Translations under genes and position numbers: made by a program
Shown here: positions 1 through 7,336 of the stretch, one piece after another
Layout of the letters: each line of letters begins with the position of its first letter
Position numbering within the stretch: position 1 is the first letter of the stretch
The notes under the pieces: model-generated
What the model saw: the letters and a program-made list of their open reading frames with translations, nothing else
The model's database searches: none
What the model was told of the DNA's origin: nothing
Origin: Leptospiraceae bacterium
Lineage (GTDB): Bacteria; Spirochaetota; Leptospiria; Turneriellales; Turneriellaceae
Assembly (NCBI GenBank): GCA_016788945.1
Contig: JAEUSA010000412.1
Span: forward strand, 1 to 9,333
Reading direction: 5' to 3'
DNA: 9,333 bases

Positions 1-1067
1 ATTGTTATGGCCCGGACGGTGGCACCACGTTCACCGGCTATGAAACAGGCTGCAGCAGTCTCGACACCACTTACAGCACCGGCTTCGGCTACTTCGAGTG
101 GTCAGACCTCTTCAAACGCGTCGCCCGCCGCATTATCAACCACGACGATTATCGGCTGAACTCAGATTCTCCGATCGACTTCGGTGGTGCGCTCACGGGC
201 AGCTCGGCGAAATTCAGCGAAACTTGGGATGGCCGGCAACCGTACCACAACGTGAACAAGATCACGGCGCATGACGGTTTTACAATGTACGATCTGCTGA
301 GCTATAATGCCAAGCGCAATGGCGTCGGCCCGCTCAACCCACAGGGGGTTGACCCCTACTCGGGCGACGATGGTAGTAACTATTCGCGCGATTGGGGATT
401 TAATGAGAATCTGAAGCGGCAAAACCAGCGCAACCTGATCACGTTGTTGATGGTATCGAACGGCACGCCAATGCTTTTGGGCGGCGACGAATGGATGAGA
501 ACACAATTCGGGAATAACAATGCGTACACCGCGGGGTCAGATAACCAATATAACTGGTACCGCTGGGGTGTGTGGGTGGCTGACCCCTATGCCTACCGGA
601 TGTATGATTACACGCGCAAGTTGATCCGCTTTCGGAAAGATAACCTGTGGGCTTTCGCGAAAAATAGTTACCCCGCGATCACCAGTGACATGAGCTGGCA
701 TGACATCGGTGCCTCTCCGAATAACTGTGACGCAAGTTTTGCGGGCAGCACGGCGTGGGGTGGCACCGATAAGGTAATTGCTCTGTGCTTCAAAAATCCA
801 CCGACGGGAAAGAAAGAAATTCATATCGCGTTTAATTTAGGCGGTACGAATACGCATAATATTAATATTCCAACGGGCACATGGAATGTGGTAGTAGACA
901 CGCAAACGTATTTCGAGGGTTTTCATGCAACATTAAGTGGTAACTATTGCCCAAACAGCACTGATTCGACCTTCAACCCATCGGCACCGAAGTGCAACAC
1001 GGCCGTGACCGGACCCGGAACCTATGCACTACCCCCACGCAGCATTCTTATTCTGCAAAAACAATGA
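1..1067 (+). CDS. Isoamylase-type glycogen/starch debranching enzyme (GH13), 3' part only, probably exported
   Basis: This gene enters from the left edge. The reading frame begins at base 3, is open throughout and stops with TGA at 1065-1067. The visible ~354 residues cover the end of the catalytic (beta/alpha)8 barrel and the C-terminal beta-sandwich domain. GH13 conserved region IV reads ITAHDGFTMYDLLSYNAKRN, with the transition-state Asp of the HDG motif at 273-275. It is followed by GTPMLLGGDEWMRTQFGNNNAY, typical of isoamylase, TreX and GlgX enzymes that hydrolyse alpha-1,6 branch points. The catalytic nucleophile and acid/base regions lie upstream, outside the window. At least six cysteines occur in the visible part, four of them in the last ~120 residues (contexts NNCDAS, ALCFKN, NYCPNS, PKCNTA). 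That pattern, and the overall resemblance to secreted Pseudomonas-type isoamylase, suggests a disulfide-bearing periplasmic or extracellular enzyme. The signal peptide cannot be seen. The family call is firm; export is inference. It is clearly a different enzyme from the GlgX downstream. Confidence 0.88.
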   Translation, partial: CYGPDGGTTFTGYETGCSSLDTTYSTGFGYFEWSDLFKRVARRIINHDDYRLNSDSPIDFGGALTGSSAKFSETWDGRQPYHNVNKITAHDGFTMYDLLSYNAKRNGVGPLNPQGVDPYSGDDGSNYSRDWGFNENLKRQNQRNLITLLMVSNGTPMLLGGDEWMRTQFGNNNAYTAGSDNQYNWYRWGVWVADPYAYRMYDYTRKLIRFRKDNLWAFAKNSYPAITSDMSWHDIGASPNNCDASFAGSTAWGGTDKVIALCFKNPPTGKKEIHIAFNLGGTNTHNINIPTGTWNVVVDTQTYFEGFHATLSGNYCPNSTDSTFNPSAPKCNTAVTGPGTYALPPRSILILQKQ

Positions 1068-1108
1068 TACGCATTCATAAATTGAAAAAATCGGCCTAAG
1101 ATGAGAAA

Positions 1109-1121
1109 AAAACACTGTTTT
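1109..1121. promoter_or_regulatory. Perfect 13-bp palindrome upstream of the RHH-like gene, possible operator
   Basis: The sequence AAAACA-C-TGTTTT is a perfect inverted repeat around one central base, about 26 bp upstream of the 1148 start codon. It sits where an operator for autoregulation by the adjacent RHH-like protein might be. Short AT-rich palindromes arise easily by chance, and no second copy was noticed in the window, so this is only a candidate. Confidence 0.22.
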
Positions 1122-1137
1122 GTGGTATTTAAATAAT

Positions 1138-1143
1138 AGAGGG
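1138..1143 (+). promoter_or_regulatory. Shine-Dalgarno-like site for the RHH-like gene
   Basis: The purine run AGAGGG ends 4 nt before ATG 1148 and 10 nt before a second in-frame ATG at 1154, so either could be the true start. It is the best ribosome-binding site for any gene start in the window and the main reason to believe the small gene downstream is translated. Confidence 0.45.
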
Positions 1144-1147
1144 ATAT

Positions 1148-1573
1148 ATGATCATGACCAGTGTTTCACTTTCAGCTACCAGCGCAGTACATTGGCGACG
1201 TCATCGCCGGCAGATACTCAAGTTCACGATTCGTACGCTTAGAATTCTTATTAGACAAAACCCCATTCGGCGTGGCGTAGCGCGACAATATAATCGCAAT
1301 ACCGAACGATGCATTGTGGTAACTACGAGGTTTACAGAATCAGAATACGACACTCTGCATTATGCAGCAGCGATGATGCGGGTCAGTGTTTCCTGGATTG
1401 TTGAGCGCATCATCAAACTCTGGAAAAAACCCGAAAGGCACACGAAAGATAATGCACATGTAAGTAACTACGATATCTATAACTGCCACTGGACTACCAA
1501 CATTTGTACAAGTAACGAGAGCCTGCTCTTCTGGTCCAAAAAACACCCCGAAAAAATCCTTAGAGCAAGTTAA
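1148..1573 (+). CDS. Small basic protein with a ribbon-helix-helix-like DNA-binding segment (hypothetical regulator)
   Basis: A 141-aa protein whose middle resembles a ribbon-helix-helix (CopG/Arc/MetJ-like) fold. A candidate beta-strand (RCIVVTTRFT, residues ~54-63) leads into a helix beginning ESEYDTLHYAAAMMR (~64-78) and a second helix VSVSWIVERIIKLWKK (~79-94). RHH proteins dimerise and insert the paired strand into the major groove. The first ~50 residues are very Arg-rich; the last ~45 are rich in Asn, Trp, His and Ser and match nothing I recognise. A purine-rich ribosome-binding site precedes the start; ATG 1154 is an equally possible start. Base composition looks lower in GC than the neighbours, which fits an accessory or recently acquired gene. 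It ends 11 bp before the porin gene, so it may be the first gene of that operon and possibly its regulator. The RHH assignment is pattern-based and the N-terminal extent is uncertain; a spurious frame is possible but less likely. Confidence 0.55.
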   Translation: MIMTSVSLSATSAVHWRRHRRQILKFTIRTLRILIRQNPIRRGVARQYNRNTERCIVVTTRFTESEYDTLHYAAAMMRVSVSWIVERIIKLWKKPERHTKDNAHVSNYDIYNCHWTTNICTSNESLLFWSKKHPEKILRAS

Positions 1574-1584
1574 TCCATCTTTCA

Positions 1585-3948
1585 ATGCGACAAATTGCCC
1601 GATTACTGTTTCTTTTTAGTGCCGGTTTCTGGCTCTATGCCCAGACCGCTCCTGCGGAAAAAATCCGACTTACAAAGCCCGCTACAACATCCACAGCTGT
1701 TGCAGTAACAACAGCTAATCCAAATGAGAAAGAGGGAGCAAAAGCCGAAACTGTAAACTCCGCAGACATTGAAGAGAAAAAAAGTGGATTCAAGATACCC
1801 AAACCGTTCTTTTTTAACATGTACTTTCGCATGAGCGCACAGGATGATTTTGGTTACAATTCACCCACGCTCGGCTGGGGACCATTCTATGGTCGATTGA
1901 TGAATGAGACTCCGTGGCTGATGGCAGACTTCGGCTATCACGTTGTTCGACCCGAAACACCCGGAGGCGAACGGGCGACATTGTTTATGCGTATTGAGGG
2001 CGGCAGTTTTCGCGGCTACAACGTCGGACAAGGCTCACTCGGCAATTTCAACATTAACCATATCTGGCTCGAAACGGAGAATGTGCTGCTGAAAACGTTG
2101 GTGACGCAGACCGGCAACCTATGGTACAACATGGGCTATATCGGTATCTTCGATAATTTTACTTCACAGGTTTTTTACGACACCATCGGCTTTCGCGCCG
2201 GGCAGCGCACCAAATGGTTTGAATACTTCGCCGGTGTTGGCGATTCGGGCTGGACTACCTACCGCAACCGAACGTACGATGGCTGGGACGGTCACCAGTA
2301 TGCAACTATTCCGACCGTCGGTGGTCTCATCAAACTAAACCTGTACGAATTTCAGGCGTTGAAGGGTTTCAGTAACCGATTCATGCCAAAATGGCAAATA
2401 GGTACAACGTTCCAGATGATGTGGGAGCGCGAGAACGAGACTCTGCGCGGTGCACCCTACCAGACTCCCAACGTCCAATACGCGGATGTTATGCGCGGCG
2501 AAGCATTCAAAAAGTTCATGCTGGAAAACCCGGGCAATGCGGATTTCTTTCCTTGGGCGCAGCCTGCGCGTGGTAACTATTGGCGCTACACTGCGTGGAC
2601 AGGATTCGGAGGTCCGGAGATTGGTCCATTCAAGGTTTATTGGAATGATCTCAGCGTTCGATTTGAAAAGAAAGCACCGCAGATTGCCGTGAAAGAGACT
2701 TATGACGGCGAAACGAAGGATATCTATATTTCACAATTCACCGACGAACGATATGAGTTTAGTCTCTACGATGAAATTCAGTTGCGATTGTTACCCAACC
2801 ACTTTGACCTCAATATGGGTTTTGGTTTCGGCAAAAGCTGGGATAACGATAACCGGATACGCCCCGACGATTATAATATGACGCGCTATGCTTTTGTCAT
2901 CCGCCCGATGTGGTATATTACCGAACACCTGCACTATTTGCTCGAGCTCGTTTATGCGCGCGAAAAATCGACAATCGGTAATCGCTACCGCGAACACTTC
3001 AATTCGATCAAGTCGAACACGCAGGGCGCACCGGATACCGAGGGACTGGAATGGGGTGATACGGATACCAAGTATACATACCAGATCAAAACCGGTTTTA
3101 CGATCAACCCTGCAGGTCGCGGCATCTACTCACGGCCCGTAATCAGGCTGCTGTACGGTGTGCAGCATTCAAATGTCCAAGCGGCATTCGGTAATAGCTT
3201 TGAAGAAAGTCTCAATCGTCGCAATCAGTTTAACCTCAACCGTGACATACACTGGCATCACATGGCTCGTGTCGAGGTTGAACATTGGTTTTCGGTCAGT
3301 GGTTGGGAAGAAGGTTATACTCCGCCACTCGCGCAACAGACCGAACGGCTGTCTCAGGTACATAAAGGGGTCGAAGTCGACCCAACAAAACCTAAACGTT
3401 ACGACATAGTTACCACAATCTGGGGTGGCTGGGCACTTCAGGTTGGCCCGTTGACCACCGGCCTTGCCGATCGCCTTGTCAACGACGCCGACGGCTGCTT
3501 GGGCCTGACCAGCAGGCAGTGTGTGATTAACTATACATCCGGTGGAGTCACTGGCGGCGCACAGGTCGGCGTGCGCGCAGGTAATCTTGCGTGGACCGGC
3601 GGTTTATGGTATCTGCCGGTTTACCAATACGATGTCGACCGCACCACAGGTAGCGTGAACAGTTATGCAAGCTTCTTGGCCGCGACCGCCGGCGTACGCT
3701 ATTATGCCTACCAAGGGCTTTTTGTCGGTGCTGAGGTTGGTTATGGCATACCACTTATTCAGCATCTCGTGCGTGGGGCGGCGAAATCGGTAGATTTGGG
3801 CACCTATGCGATCGGCGCGCTGTCGGTCGGTTATCAGTACCGCATGGGCGCGTTCAGTATTGAAGCGGGCGCACGTATGGTTTTCATGCCGACAAGTCCT
3901 GTGGCAATGGCCGTGATGCCGAATATCGGTGTGAGCTATCATCTATGA
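1585..3948 (+). CDS. Outer-membrane maltoporin (LamB)-like protein with an extra C-terminal barrel-like domain
   Basis: A 787-aa exported protein. Residues 1-19 form a signal peptide (basic MRQIAR, hydrophobic LLFLFSAGFWL, likely cleavage after LYA-19 or slightly later). Residues ~20-72 are a Thr/Ala/Lys-rich linker. Residues ~75-569 resemble LamB: an early NMYFRMSAQDD and RLMNETPWLMADFGY segment, IYSRPVIRLL at 514-523 (compare LamB FFSRPEIRVF), and a strand ending VEVEHWF at 563-569, matching the aromatic end of LamB (QMETWF). LamB porins pass malto-oligosaccharides across the outer membrane. Normal LamB stops here, at ~420 residues when mature; this protein adds ~218. After a polar linker (~577-605), the last ~183 residues show about eight alternating amphipathic strands, ending NIGVSYHL like a barrel terminus. 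This domain holds the only two cysteines (contexts ADGCLG and SRQCVI), probably a disulfide in one loop. No clear ribosome-binding site is seen. The stop overlaps the glgA start (ATGA), linking porin and glycogen synthase expression. The outer-membrane call is strong, LamB-like good, the second barrel inferred. Confidence 0.82.
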   Translation: MRQIARLLFLFSAGFWLYAQTAPAEKIRLTKPATTSTAVAVTTANPNEKEGAKAETVNSADIEEKKSGFKIPKPFFFNMYFRMSAQDDFGYNSPTLGWGPFYGRLMNETPWLMADFGYHVVRPETPGGERATLFMRIEGGSFRGYNVGQGSLGNFNINHIWLETENVLLKTLVTQTGNLWYNMGYIGIFDNFTSQVFYDTIGFRAGQRTKWFEYFAGVGDSGWTTYRNRTYDGWDGHQYATIPTVGGLIKLNLYEFQALKGFSNRFMPKWQIGTTFQMMWERENETLRGAPYQTPNVQYADVMRGEAFKKFMLENPGNADFFPWAQPARGNYWRYTAWTGFGGPEIGPFKVYWNDLSVRFEKKAPQIAVKETYDGETKDIYISQFTDERYEFSLYDEIQLRLLPNHFDLNMGFGFGKSWDNDNRIRPDDYNMTRYAFVIRPMWYITEHLHYLLELVYAREKSTIGNRYREHFNSIKSNTQGAPDTEGLEWGDTDTKYTYQIKTGFTINPAGRGIYSRPVIRLLYGVQHSNVQAAFGNSFEESLNRRNQFNLNRDIHWHHMARVEVEHWFSVSGWEEGYTPPLAQQTERLSQVHKGVEVDPTKPKRYDIVTTIWGGWALQVGPLTTGLADRLVNDADGCLGLTSRQCVINYTSGGVTGGAQVGVRAGNLAWTGGLWYLPVYQYDVDRTTGSVNSYASFLAATAGVRYYAYQGLFVGAEVGYGIPLIQHLVRGAAKSVDLGTYAIGALSVGYQYRMGAFSIEAGARMVFMPTSPVAMAVMPNIGVSYHL

Positions 3949-5534
3949 ACATCATTGAAATCAGCAGCGAGTGTTCTGGACTTGCACAGCGTGGCGGTCT
4001 CGGCAGTGTCATCTGGGGCATCAGCGACGCCTTTCGCAAAGCCGGCCACCGCACAACGATTATCATGCCATACTACGCGGAGATTCACCACGATGTGCAT
4101 CTGTATACAACAGTTACGTGTTTTTACGGTGGTGAGGAGTTTCCGGTATCGGTGTTTGAAACGTCACACTTTGGCATCCGTATTTTTCTAATACATAACG
4201 ATAGTTTCTTTCGCGGTGAATATGCCGATGTGTACATCGACAGCGGTAAATTGCATCGGGGTTACTTTGAAGACGACGCGAAACGTTTTGCCTTTTTTTC
4301 CATTGCCGCATGCCGTCTGTTGCTGCATTTGCAGCAAGATGAGCAGATCGACGTCATCCATTGCCACGATTGGCACACCGGTTTGATTCCGCTGCTCATC
4401 AAACTGCATCCCGGGCTTTATTTGCTCAGTGACATTTACCGTCTATTCACCGTGCACAACCTTGAATACCAGGGCACACGGCCGTTTGAAGCGATGGGTA
4501 ACCTGCAGGGTTTTCTCGACTGGTATACAGATCTCGCGCACCTTGAACGCGAACTGTTTTCTCCTTACCTTGATCCGCATGCGGATATCCCCTGTATCAA
4601 CCCGATGCGCGCAGCATTACATTCTGCCGATCGCGTAACGACCGTATCGCCGGCCTATGCCAAAGAAATCTGTCTGCCTGATTCGCCAGAAAAAGATTTT
4701 CTCGGCGGCCGCGGGCTCGAAAAAGACTTCGCTGATATTTTTTCGCATGGCCGGTTCGGCGGAATCACCAACGGCATCGATACGGAGTACTACGACCCGC
4801 AAAGGTTGCGCCACCCCTACTCGCACCGCAACCGTGACGCCGGTGAAGCGCAGAACCGACTGGCGCTCTTTCACGACATGCATGGTATTATTGATAACAT
4901 GGTGCAATCTGGCGCGCTGATCGGCAAGACAGAGGTGGCGCTGCGCGAAAAGTTGAGGCACATCGACGAACAGAGTTTTTTGCGGCAACCGTTGCTCGTG
5001 GCGGTCACGCGGTTGACGGGACAAAAAATACGGCTGCTACTCGAAAGCAATGGCGGCAAAACTCTGATTGCGCATCTGGCGGCGACCGGCATGCATCTGA
5101 TTTTTCTCGGCAAAGGTGATCTGCTACAACAGTTGAGCAGTGAAATTGCGACGCACAAGAACATACTGCTCTTCGGCGGGTTCGACGATGAACTCGAAAA
5201 ACGCCTCTACGCCGCGTCAGACTGCATGCTCATGCCTTCCGAATTTGAACCATGCGGCACCAGCCAGATGAAGGCCATGCGCTATGGCTGCCTGCCGATA
5301 GCCGCGGCAGTTGGTGGTCTCATCGATACCATCAAGCACGACTACAACGGCTTTCTCTACACGGGTCATGACCGCACCACGAAAGCCGAAGCATTCATGA
5401 CCTGCATCCGCCGTGTGCTCGACCTGATTAAGAATGATAAAACAAAATTCACCGGCCTTCAGCGCAATGCGATGCTGACGGATTTCTCTTGGAACGAAGC
5501 CGCGGCATCGTACCTGCAGTTAATGAAACCGTGA
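3945..5534 (+). CDS. glgA: Glycogen synthase, GT5 family, with an atypical N-terminal KxGGL motif
   Basis: GlgA adds glucose from ADP-glucose (UDP-glucose in some relatives) to the non-reducing ends of alpha-1,4-glucan in the cytoplasm. This 529-aa protein has the GT-B layout. The N-terminal domain carries HDWHTGL (H141) and TVHNLEYQG; the middle has VTTVSPAYAKEI and GITNGIDTEYY; the C-terminal domain has TRLTGQK (R356, K361, equivalent to E. coli R300 and K305) and EFEPCG (E435, equivalent to E. coli E377), then AMRYGCLP and VGGLIDTI. Two things are unusual. The motif that begins with K15 in E. coli (KTGGL) reads QRGGL here, with Gln at exactly position 15. The protein is also ~50 aa longer than E. 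coli GlgA, mostly between NGID and TRLTGQK. The start ATG overlaps the porin stop, and the TGA stop overlaps the GTG of glgX, indicating translational coupling. The family is certain; full synthase activity and donor preference are open because of the changed motif. No glgC or glgB lies in the window. Confidence 0.93.
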   Translation: MNIIEISSECSGLAQRGGLGSVIWGISDAFRKAGHRTTIIMPYYAEIHHDVHLYTTVTCFYGGEEFPVSVFETSHFGIRIFLIHNDSFFRGEYADVYIDSGKLHRGYFEDDAKRFAFFSIAACRLLLHLQQDEQIDVIHCHDWHTGLIPLLIKLHPGLYLLSDIYRLFTVHNLEYQGTRPFEAMGNLQGFLDWYTDLAHLERELFSPYLDPHADIPCINPMRAALHSADRVTTVSPAYAKEICLPDSPEKDFLGGRGLEKDFADIFSHGRFGGITNGIDTEYYDPQRLRHPYSHRNRDAGEAQNRLALFHDMHGIIDNMVQSGALIGKTEVALREKLRHIDEQSFLRQPLLVAVTRLTGQKIRLLLESNGGKTLIAHLAATGMHLIFLGKGDLLQQLSSEIATHKNILLFGGFDDELEKRLYAASDCMLMPSEFEPCGTSQMKAMRYGCLPIAAAVGGLIDTIKHDYNGFLYTGHDRTTKAEAFMTCIRRVLDLIKNDKTKFTGLQRNAMLTDFSWNEAAASYLQLMKP

Positions 5535-7336
5535 AGACAACGCCCGGCCTGCCATCGCCGTTCGGAGCAACGCACAACGACGGTGCGGTCAATTTCGCGG
5601 TGTATGCGGAAGGCGCTGCGGCGCTTGAACTCTGCTTGTTTGATGCGCAGGGGCGCGAAACAAACCGCATTGCGATGAGCGACGGCGGGAACATCTGGCA
5701 CGTCGCCGTGCTATCTGATCTGAGCGATTCGCTCTATTGTTACGCGGTGCGGCGGGGAGAGACCGTTCAATACGCCAGCGACCCGTATGCACGCGAACTC
5801 ACAGCCATTGCCACACCGGCGCGATTAACGGCGTTGCGCGCGCAAAATTTTGAATGGAACGGTGATCGTCGCCCGCAGATCGGCGAGAATGCTGCGGTAA
5901 TTTACGAAGCGCATGTCAAAGGGTTCACGCGCCTGAATGAAAACTTACCCGCCGAAATACGCGGCAAGTACGCCGGTATTGCGCATCCGGCAACTATCGG
6001 ATATCTCAAATCTCTCGGCATAACGACGTTGGAACTCTTGCCGGTGTTCGCTAAATCCATTGATCCATTTCTGGAAGCAAAGGGACTCACAAACTATTGG
6101 GGATATAACACGCTCGGTTATTTTGCGCCCGAAAGTGAATATGCAATAACCGATCCGGTGGCAGAATTCAAGGTGATGGTCCGCGAACTGCACCGAGCGG
6201 GCATCGAAGTGATTCTCGATGTGGTCTATAACCATACCGGCGAAGGTAATGCGGCCGCCGCAGCCCAGAGTTTTCGCGCTCTCGCAGAGAAGGCTTATTA
6301 CCGAACCAGCGAAACGGGCGAATACGTCGACTACACACATTGCGGCAATACGCTGAACAGCGAACACGAAATCGTGCGGCGCCTGATTCTGGACAGCATG
6401 CGCTACTGGGCAAATGAAATGCACATCGACGGTTTTCGCTTTGACCTCGCCCCGACCCTTTTTCGCAAAGGTGCATCCGTCACCTTTGATCACGAACTGC
6501 ACCGCGCGATTGTACAAGACCCGGTTCTCTCGCAACTCAAACTGATTGTCGAGCCGTGGGATTTAGGCCCCCACGGTTATCAGCGCGGGCATTTTCCTCC
6601 ACCGTACGTTGAATGGAACGACAGGTTTCGCGACACCGCGCGGGAATTCTGGAAAGGACTGCGCCCGGCAGATGACCTCGCGACGCTGATGCTCGCGCAC
6701 AGCCATCGGGCCATCAACTTTGTCACCTGCCACGACGGTTTCACGCTGCGCGACCTCGTCAGCTACCAGCACAAACGGAATGAAGCCAATAAAGAAGATA
6801 ACAAAGATGGTTCGAACCACAATCACAGCTTCAACTGCGGTCATGAAGGTGAAACCGAAGACGCGGCGGTTAATGCATTGCGCCTGACACAATCGAAGAA
6901 TCTGATGGCGACGCTTCTGCTCGCGCAAGAAATGCCGATGCTGTTGGCCGGTGACGAAGCTGGCAATTCGCAGCAAGGAAATAACAATGCCTATTGTCAA
7001 GACAACGAAATCTCATGGCTGTCGTGGACAAACGACGCGGCTGATTTAGGCGACTTCGTGCGCAAATGCATCGCACTGCGGCCGGCGCTGACCGGTGTCG
7101 TGCATCCGCAAATCATCAGACCGCCGAGTGGCAACTACCATGCATTCGGTCTTCTGCTGGGCAAATATATCGTGCTGATGAACTCATCTGCGGGCAACGT
7201 TTTATTTGCATTACCCGACACCAGAATGCGTGAATTTCTGCGCTCCGACCGAGAGATCCGCAGCGACGAATTGCGCGGCGTTTATCTGCTACCCGCGCGC
7301 TGCGTTGCCGTACTCAAGCAGGTGAACGGGGGTTGA
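5531..7336 (+). CDS. glgX: Glycogen debranching enzyme, GlgX/TreX type (GH13_11)
   Basis: Hydrolyses alpha-1,6 branch linkages of glycogen or limit dextrin in the cytoplasm. The chosen GTG start at 5531 overlaps the glgA stop (GTGA) and gives 601 aa beginning MKTTPGLPSPFGAT, the usual GlgX opening; an in-frame TTG at 5489 would add 14 residues lying inside glgA and is unlikely. An N-terminal CBM48-like domain (residues ~5-95) is followed by the GH13 barrel with all four conserved regions: DVVYNHT (230-236), GFRFDLA with nucleophile D305, VEPWD with acid/base E341, and TCHDGFT with D402. NNNAY and LAGDEAGNSQQG follow, then a short C-terminal beta domain. It is ~55 aa shorter than E. coli GlgX but looks intact. 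No signal peptide is seen, unlike the expected exported enzyme at the left edge. Its last 23 bp overlap the end of the convergent malQ-type gene. Isoamylase, GlgX and TreX cannot be told apart by eye; coupling to glgA favours glycogen turnover. Confidence 0.92.
   Translation: MKTTPGLPSPFGATHNDGAVNFAVYAEGAAALELCLFDAQGRETNRIAMSDGGNIWHVAVLSDLSDSLYCYAVRRGETVQYASDPYARELTAIATPARLTALRAQNFEWNGDRRPQIGENAAVIYEAHVKGFTRLNENLPAEIRGKYAGIAHPATIGYLKSLGITTLELLPVFAKSIDPFLEAKGLTNYWGYNTLGYFAPESEYAITDPVAEFKVMVRELHRAGIEVILDVVYNHTGEGNAAAAAQSFRALAEKAYYRTSETGEYVDYTHCGNTLNSEHEIVRRLILDSMRYWANEMHIDGFRFDLAPTLFRKGASVTFDHELHRAIVQDPVLSQLKLIVEPWDLGPHGYQRGHFPPPYVEWNDRFRDTAREFWKGLRPADDLATLMLAHSHRAINFVTCHDGFTLRDLVSYQHKRNEANKEDNKDGSNHNHSFNCGHEGETEDAAVNALRLTQSKNLMATLLLAQEMPMLLAGDEAGNSQQGNNNAYCQDNEISWLSWTNDAADLGDFVRKCIALRPALTGVVHPQIIRPPSGNYHAFGLLLGKYIVLMNSSAGNVLFALPDTRMREFLRSDREIRSDELRGVYLLPARCVAVLKQVNGG

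Larger units (their letters stand above)
1068..1147. other. AT-rich intergenic gap between the isoamylase gene and the RHH-like gene
   Basis: This 80-bp gap is visibly richer in A and T than the flanking genes and is the largest non-coding stretch in the window. I see no GC-rich hairpin with a T-tract, so no convincing intrinsic terminator for the isoamylase gene. TTGAAA at 1082-1087 resembles a -35 box, and TATTTA at 1126-1131 (inside the 10-bp palindrome TATTTAAATA, 1126-1135) resembles a -10 box. They are about 38 bp apart, too far to work as one sigma70 promoter. A promoter for the downstream operon could be here but cannot be placed by eye. Confidence 0.5.

Noticed and set aside
162..506. 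Minus-strand open frame of 114 codons
   Set aside because: It lies opposite the isoamylase gene, whose protein matches GH13 motifs; the translated product has no recognisable features.
1082..1131. Sigma70-like promoter (TTGAAA ... TATTTA)
   Set aside because: The boxes are about 38 bp apart, more than double the usual spacing.
3604..3942. Minus-strand open frame of 112 codons
   Set aside because: Antisense to the barrel-like C-terminus of the porin; composition is typical of a shadow frame rich in His, Arg and Thr.
5489..5530. TTG start upstream of the glgX GTG
   Set aside because: It would add 14 residues entirely inside glgA that are not part of the usual GlgX N-terminus; the GTG at 5531 overlapping the glgA stop fits family and context better.
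5945..6535. Minus-strand open frame of 196 codons
   Set aside because: Antisense to the GH13 core of glgX, which has all catalytic motifs intact; a long shadow frame is common in mid-GC coding DNA.
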